Shown piece after piece: positions 56,569 through 64,000 of a DNA stretch of 64,000 nucleotides (positions are counted from its first letter, which is position 1; every line of letters starts with the position of its first letter). The notes below the pieces were generated by a model that saw only the letters and a list, made by a program, of their open reading frames with translations, searched no databases and had not been told where the DNA came from. Position numbers and translations under genes: made by a program. The stretch lies in the NCBI GenBank assembly GCA_965153355.1, contig OZ231127.1, forward strand, positions 22,382,001 through 22,446,000, read 5' to 3'. This stretch comes from Flaccisagitta enflata. Its lineage: Eukaryota; Chaetognatha; Sagittoidea; Aphragmophora.

Positions 56569-58853
56569 CTCCTGAATTTGGAAGAATACGTTAGTCCTTG
56601 TGCAGGCATTAATTTCTTCTGCCCATTTCCCACTTGAATGAGGCGAGATTGCTCCCTCGCCTTCAAAACATTTTGAGAAAATCGATTGTCAATTTCGCGC
56701 CAAAGGCTCCCTGACATGGCTGGTATAGAAATTAATATTATGAGAATGAATGTCGTTGTTCACATGCTTTACATTCATCCAAGCGGAGATGAAACAAATA
56801 ACATACAAATTTCAGATCACCTCAGATTGTTTCAGAAACGTATTCAGTCGTATTCACCATCATAAAGCCAACAGAATTTTTGCTGCGATTACTTTTTGTT
56901 TAAAAAGATCATTAGACAATAAGCAAATCATCTCCTTTGGCACATTCTAGTTGTTAAACTTTCAAATGAATAATGCGAACGCGCTTGTGTCCTCTTTATC
57001 ATCTTCTTTGTCTTCCTTTACTTCCAAAAGTCACCGAGACGCCGTTTTACCGTTGCTCCAGAATCTAAAAGCCTGAGTCGGTCGGTCAGTTTTCTAGTCA
57101 CAGATTTGTTGAAAACACGTTAACGGTCGAATAAAGCATTCGTCTTCTTTCCTGTGACTTTTCACATCTTGGGCTTGGCTCACTCACGCTCATTGACCAA
57201 GTCACGTCAGTCAGGACAGTCACGATTGTCACGACAGTCACGAATTTCATGTCAGTCACGTTAGTCACGTTAGTCACGTCAATCATGTCAGCCACATCAG
57301 TCATGACAGTCACGCCAGTCACGTCAGTCACGCCAGTCACGCCAGTCAGGACAGTCACGTCAGTCACGTCAGTCACGCCAGTCACGACAGTCAGGACAGT
57401 CACGTCAGTCACGCCAGTCACGACAGACACAACAGTCGCGACAGTCACGCCAGTCACGACAGTCACGACAGTCACGACAGTCACGTCAGTCATGTCAGTC
57501 ACATCAGTAACGACAGTCTCGACAGACATGTCAGTCACATCAGTCACGACAGTCCTTCTTTCATCAATTCTTGATCGGCCAGGTGCAAGTACTGGCCATT
57601 ACTTTTCCTTGATGAAATTGTCATTGCCCCTGCCCAACGTTTTGCGTTCTGTTACGTCTCCAGCCTCTTCCTCTCTTTCCCTCGCCTCACAAACGCGCAC
57701 AACGTCACAACACGTTGCCCTCAAAAAGCGGTACTCGAGTCACCATATGGTCACTTTTGCTCGTTTTCTTTCACTTTCCCACTTTTTATCTTTATCTCTT
57801 TAGTGCGTGACGTGTTTTCAGGCCGAGTGATTCGGATTCGCTGTTCGTGATTGGCCAACTGAAGAAAACGCGAGCGCTTCAGTATGTCGCGCTCTGATTG
57901 GTCGCCGTTCCGTTAAAGTCGCGCCCTGATTCGTTCCGTGACCCAAAAATTCCGCACGTCATTTCACTATGGTTTGAAATGTTATAAACCGAAACAGCTA
58001 CTACTATTATTGTTAAACTAATAAAAGTGAATTTAGGATTATATTGTACTGCAGCCATGATTTTTTTTCGCTCACGCATCATTTTCCAAACTATACCTTA
58101 TTTCCACTTTCTTCTTTTCTTCCCAATTAACACCTTCCAATTACCACATTCTAATTATAACACATTCCCACAAATTTACCACCGTATCTAGATATCTTTT
58201 AGCCCTATGTGCTGATCTCTTTTAAAGGTCCGTCTGGTATCAGCGTCAATATGTTTAAGACGCATCTTGACTTTTTCCCCGGTTTTTCCCCTTGACTTGG
58301 ATCTCCAATTCCTAGTGCACAGGCTTCCGCGACAGTGCAGTGACGCAAACAGTATCGAGGATCTGTCAAGATTCATTATTTCCGCGTCGTAACAAAGTGC
58401 CGTTTTTTTTATTCTCCCACGCATCACTCATAACTACGTCATCATAATCATCATCAGAGTCGTCGAGACGACGCGACGGCAAAAAATGACGCGTAATTAA
58501 TTTCGCTCGTCATTACTTCGCTCGCGCGCGTGCGTGATTACGTCATTTTTTTAGAACAGAAGCGCGTAAGATAATCGAAGAACTTAATTGAGCTATGAGT
58601 GAGAAAGCGAATATGTGTATGAGTCGCTGTTAATAAGAATGGAAGAGGTTTTTTTTTATAGACGGAAAATTTGGTTTTGTGAAGAGAACAACATCAACAC
58701 CACCAGCCACAACAACAACAACAACAAGTAAAAATCTTTGACAAAAATAAAGTCAACAACAACAGTAAAGGAGTCATATCTGCAGGCATTAAGACATCAA
58801 CTCCAGCAAAAGAATCATATCAACCAGAAAGACAAACCAAAAAGACCAATCAA

Positions 58854-58958
<105 letters not shown>

Positions 58959-59467
58959 CTGCAATCGGCCATAAAAATAAAACCGTCGTCACCATGGCAT
59001 ATTTAGCACGTCGTTTTATCATCGTATTCATGCTTTGCATGGCTATGATCATCTTGCACTCGATGCGGACAAACGTCGCCGTCACGGTGCTCGAAACCGT
59101 CAACATCATGGGCGGTATGGTCGACCACTACGACGACATCGGAGCAGGAGGAGGAGGAGTAGGTAAAGGAGGAGAGACTGACGTGACCCCTGACGCCGAC
59201 GACGCGTTAACAGCTACTGTAGAAACCATTGAACAAAATAAGAACAACAACGAAAACAATAACAATCAAGATCGATTGGCGTATTACAACAAATGGACGA
59301 CTCGGGAAGTGTCTTACGTCCACGCGGCGTTTTACGTTGGTTACGTGGGCTTCCAGCTTCCGGCCGCCTGGTCGACGACCAAATTGCCCTCTAATCGGAT
59401 GCTTTGCCTTGCCGTCTTCACCACTTGCACGCTCAATCTTATTATACCGTCGTGTTTTAATGGTTAG

Positions 59468-59519
<52 letters not shown>

Positions 59520-59547
59520 ACAGCAACAACCACAAAAACAACAGTCA

Positions 59548-59580
<33 letters not shown>

Positions 59581-59634
59581 CCACAACAATAACAATAACA
59601 ATAACAATAACAACAACGACAACGACAACGACAT

Positions 59635-59701
<67 letters not shown>

Positions 59702-60407
59702 AACAACAACAACAAACAACCACTTCACTTCATATGTTAATATTTTTTTCCGCAAGAGAGCCTTTGTCTCTCTCCTTATCTCTTTTATTTTCATTCGCAT
59801 CCATTAACCACACATGTATCAGGTGGCTTGTCGTTGGTGTGCCTGGCTCGTTTCTTGCAAGGCTTAGCCGAGGCGTGGTTGTTTCCTTGCGCTCACGATC
59901 TGTTGCGGCGTTGGGTGGCGCCTATCGAGCGAGGGCGCCTCTGCTCGATCGTCTTCACCGGCGTCTACGCCGGAGGCATCGTCGGTTACCCGTTGGGTGG
60001 CCTACTCACGCAAAAGGGAGAGTGGAAGTCGGTGCGTACAATCGCTAAGAAATTCATAGCTTTTAAAACTTAACTAAAGAAACAAGGCCGGATACACGAC
60101 CAATACCAGTTGCGGACGGGTGGGCAGGGGCGGAAATGCGCGTTTTCACACTTTTCGACTCGTGGTCACGGACGGACGGACGGACGGACGGACGGACGGA
60201 CGGATGGACGGACAAAGGCTCTTGTGGAGTTGCGTGTCCGCAACTAAAAACACAAAAAAAGTTTTTTAACGCGCCAAATAACCCGCTTAGTCAACGCTTT
60301 GTTCATGCTAGCTTGTTAGTGTTAAGTCGCGGACTAGCAAGTAGCAACTCTATAAGAGGCTTTGTCGGTTCATCCATCTGTCGGTCGCGCACGCGTAAAA
60401 AAGTGTG

Positions 60408-60506
<99 letters not shown>

Positions 60507-62657
60507 ATTGTTTTGTGTGTTTGTGGAGAAGGGAGTTGTCCGCCCTTGTTACGATATTGTATCCCCGCGTTACTAATAAGCCTAGACGCCATCGCATGAT
60601 TGTTGGCTTTGCCGATCCTGACACTCGATTAATTCTTGTCATTTCTTTTGGCTTGAAATTATCTGTGTATAATGACTTTTTTTCCTCGATAAATTCCAAT
60701 TCTATATCCAGGTGTTCTACATTCACGGCGCCGCCGGTATTTTATGGTGTTTAGCGTGGCTTTTCGTCGGCTACCGGAAGCCGTCCCAGCATCCATCGAT
60801 CGACGAGCGTGAATTGGCGCATATCGAGATGGCGATCGCCGAAGCTGGCGAGGACAATGCCGCCGTCAAAACCCCCTGGCGCAGTATCTTCACCTCGCCG
60901 CCGGTGTTGGCGCTCTGCGTCGCTCATTTCGCTCGCTCGTGGGTCTTCTTCCTCATGCTCACCAACGAAACGACGTATTTGGCGTCATTCCGGATGGCCG
61001 TCTCGCAGAACGGGCTGCTATCGGCGATTCCGTGGATTTTCTTCTTACTAGCGGCTTCGGCTTCTGGTCCCTTGGCCGATTACATCCGCCGGGACGGCGT
61101 CTTTTCCAACACGTTCGTCCGGCGCCTGATGACGTGCGGCGGTTTCGGCGTCGAAGGCGCGGCGTTGTTGGTTCTCTTTTTCCTGGGAAATCGCGACGCC
61201 GCCATCATCCTGCTCTCGATCGGCGTCGGTTTCGGCGGCTTCACTGTCGCCGGCTGGCAGATCAATCATCAAGATTTGGCGCCGCGTTTCGCCGGCGTCG
61301 TTGTCGGGTTGACGTCCACCGTCGGCAACACCGCCGGCGTCATCGCGCCGCTCGTCGTCGGCGCCCTCACGCACGTCGGCAAAGCCAGTTTGAAGGCCGC
61401 GGTGACGACGGCGACAGCGGCGGCGGCCGCGGCGGCAGAATCCTCCTCCTCCTCCTCCTCCCCGGTGGTAGTCGACGTCGTGGATATTTACTGGAATCTC
61501 TACCTTTCCGGTTGGCAGCTGACATTCCTCACTTCGAGCGTCGTGGTCCTCGTCGGCGCGTTGATCTACGGAATTTGGGGTTCCGGCGAAACCCAAAGTT
61601 GGGCTTTTGGAGAAGAAACGCAAATTCTCGTCGTGGATAAATCAAAATCTTCCGAAGATTTGTTCAAAGAAGAGCAATTCAAAGTCTCTAAAATACAGCA
61701 AAACGAAGGCGGCGGTGGAGGAGGAGGAGGAGGCAACGGAGGAGAGGGAAGCGGCGGTGTCAGAGGAGCTGAAGGAGGAGGAGGTGCAAGTGATGAAGTC
61801 GTGGAAAAACCACAATTGCAGTTAGAAGAGGAAGACGAGATCGATTACGAGGAAGAGAAAGTCAAAAATAGAATGACTAAAGCTTCCTTTCATTGAACAT
61901 ACAGTAGATGTCGTCTATACTTGGAAATACGGGGGCACTCATATCCTAGATACCATTTGTGCAAATGAAATGAAACTGTGTGTGTATAATGCTTATGTCC
62001 TATAAGGTTGATGATGGGGTATGGCAGCTCTGTGGAGTGAAAATTCTCTTGAATATACTAAATCAAATTCGCTAAATTTAAACAACTGGTGGAGTTGGTG
62101 TAATGGTTAACTCACTTAACTTTAGATCTAGTAGGATCAGTTTATTTAAAATTTCCAGGTTCGAATCCCAAGCTGGTTTTGCAATTTCAGCAAATAATTG
62201 AAGCTGAAATTCTGCAAAAAAAGCGAGTGATCCTATAGTTTTACATTAAAAGTTTTTTTCCTAAGGTAAGCTGTAGGGGGATGCCATACCCAATCGTCAA
62301 CCCTTTAGGATTTATACATTACACCTACAAAAAATCAGTCCCCATACTGCACTGATACTCAGGTTATGAGCTCCCCCGTATTTCCAAGTCTAGACGACAT
62401 TTACTGTACCACCTTTGAAATAAGATAGTGAAGTCAGTGGACAACAAGTGACGCGGGGTCACAATATCGTTGCGGACGGGTGGGCAGTCACACCCAACGC
62501 CCCACTCAACCCCCCTTCCAACACCGACGCATGTGTATACACAAAAAGCTTCTAAAAGTAAAACGCTCGTTTTCCCACGAACGCAAACACACACACACAC
62601 ACACACACACAGACACACACACACACACACACACACGAACGCACACGCACAAACACA

Positions 62658-62708
<51 letters not shown>

Positions 62709-64000
62709 TTACAGAAAGAAAAAATACATATGACTGTTATAAGCATGCGCATGTTTTGGTATACACACACAAATACAAGGAAAAAAACTAGGACATCAGC
62801 TCTCATATCCATCTGGTACTATTTACAACCATTTCCAGTAATCTCAAAGTTTCCCAAATGATTAGCCAGTTATTGTTAGATCAAATGGGGGTTGTGTACA
62901 TGTTCATCCATACCGATTTGTCCGCTAACTAATATAGTAACTTAATCTTGGCCTGCTTTTCTTCCAAGGTTAAAATTAAAAGAAACCGTTCGCATTTCCC
63001 AATTTGGTATATCGTGACTCTCGTCTCACTCTTGTCCCTTCCTGACGACGAAAAAAAAGATTTGTTTTGTGCCTCTTATGTTCATTCTTGTTAGCCAAGT
63101 CTAATCTGCCTGTAGGCTGTACTATGTAAAGTTTTCCACCTATACATGCTGAGTGCCGTATTTGTCGTGTGTTTTGTAGTTGGACTGTCAAAAGCATTGT
63201 ATCAAATCCATTCAACTCTATTCTGTCTCAGTTGTATTGTTGTTTTTAAAACACATCAGCCGTGTTTATTTGAAGCGCTTTTTTTTGCGACCAAGATGCG
63301 TACGTGCTGGGTGTTGGGAACCGTAGGATATACATTCGCTCACCGTCGTCAAATGAGTCTTATATATCTAGGCGATTCATTGTCCGTACCTAAGTTTCGG
63401 TCGAACCACAACAATGAAAATATTGGCAGCTCACTAGTCATCAGACTGGGCTGTAGGACCCTCATGAAGGCAGATCAGCTACCAACAGCAGGTACTGGCT
63501 TCATTCATCATAACAACAAGATCTGCCAAGTTTCATGACCATAGGATCGATTTTACTCATGGCCGCCACCCCCCCTAAAATGCCAGCATGAGGGTTGTTG
63601 TGGTAAAAATTCCAACTTTGGGTCACTTTGGCCTCAAAATTAGGCCCCTTCAAATCTTAATTCTGACCTAAAATCCATGAGATTATAAAACTAGAGCTCA
63701 AGAGCTAACTAGTGGTGCAATCCGCATGTTTTTATCTTAATTTGTTGAAATTTGAGAGCATTTCAAAGATGAAAGGGTATGAGGGTCAAATTGCATCCTA
63801 TTTTCAGTTGCAATTTTGACATTTTTCATAGATTTGAATATATTTTGGCTTTGGATGGACCAATCTGCATGAAATTGGTGATCAAATTGAAGAGTTTTTG
63901 CTGCTGTAGCTGATGGTAAAAAAATTTTTGATCGATTTTGCCCACAATTTTTTTTATTGACTGTAGAAGCAGGTGTAAAAAAGTCGATTTTCTTGAAAAT

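Overview
The window is a stretch of nuclear genome from an animal, almost certainly an invertebrate. Its genes have spliceosomal GT-AG introns with short exons, and the proteins are typical of animals: a B-type cyclin, a nucleoplasmin, a CREBRF/REPTOR-type bZIP factor and a VGLUT/sialin-type SLC17 transporter. Scattered CCCTAA-like tracts fit a TTAGGG telomere background. I cannot name the species. Between genes the DNA is crowded with simple repeats ((GA)n, (TG)n, (TTTC)n, (CAA)n, (CAT)n, (TTTTG)n), minisatellites and fold-back transposons.

Layout. 0-14 kb is mostly repeats. It also holds a Tc1-like transposase relic, a possible 130-residue coding exon at 7.6-8.0 kb (- strand) and a possible three-exon gene for a small secreted peptide at 10.8-11.6 kb (- strand). 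14.3-17.3 kb is the five-exon cyclin B gene with TATA and CCAAT elements. 18.1-20.0 kb is the five-exon nucleoplasmin gene on the same strand. 20-30 kb is a transposon field. 30.9-36.9 kb (- strand) holds a five-exon gene that I could not match to any family. It predicts a 306-residue secreted protein with three tandem six-cysteine repeats; its introns contain a head-to-head minisatellite and a 2.6 kb transposon relic that itself carries a nested MITE. 41.4-53.1 kb (+ strand) is the six-exon CREBRF-like gene, 1445 residues. Its 222 bp fourth intron lies inside the bZIP basic region and is open in frame, encoding a poly-Q insert. 58.4-61.9 kb (+ strand) is the three-exon SLC17 gene. A TA-flanked fold-back element with RNA polymerase III box A/B motifs begins five bases after its stop codon.

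How the genes relate. Cyclin B (mitotic CDK1 partner) and nucleoplasmin (histone chaperone) are adjacent and co-oriented, and in other animals both products are abundant in eggs. The others look functionally independent: a secreted Cys-repeat protein, a stress/TORC1-type bZIP regulator and a membrane organic-anion transporter. All splice models were assembled by hand from splice motifs, intron phase and homology remembered from protein families. No alignment or search was run, so exon ends outside conserved regions are predictions.
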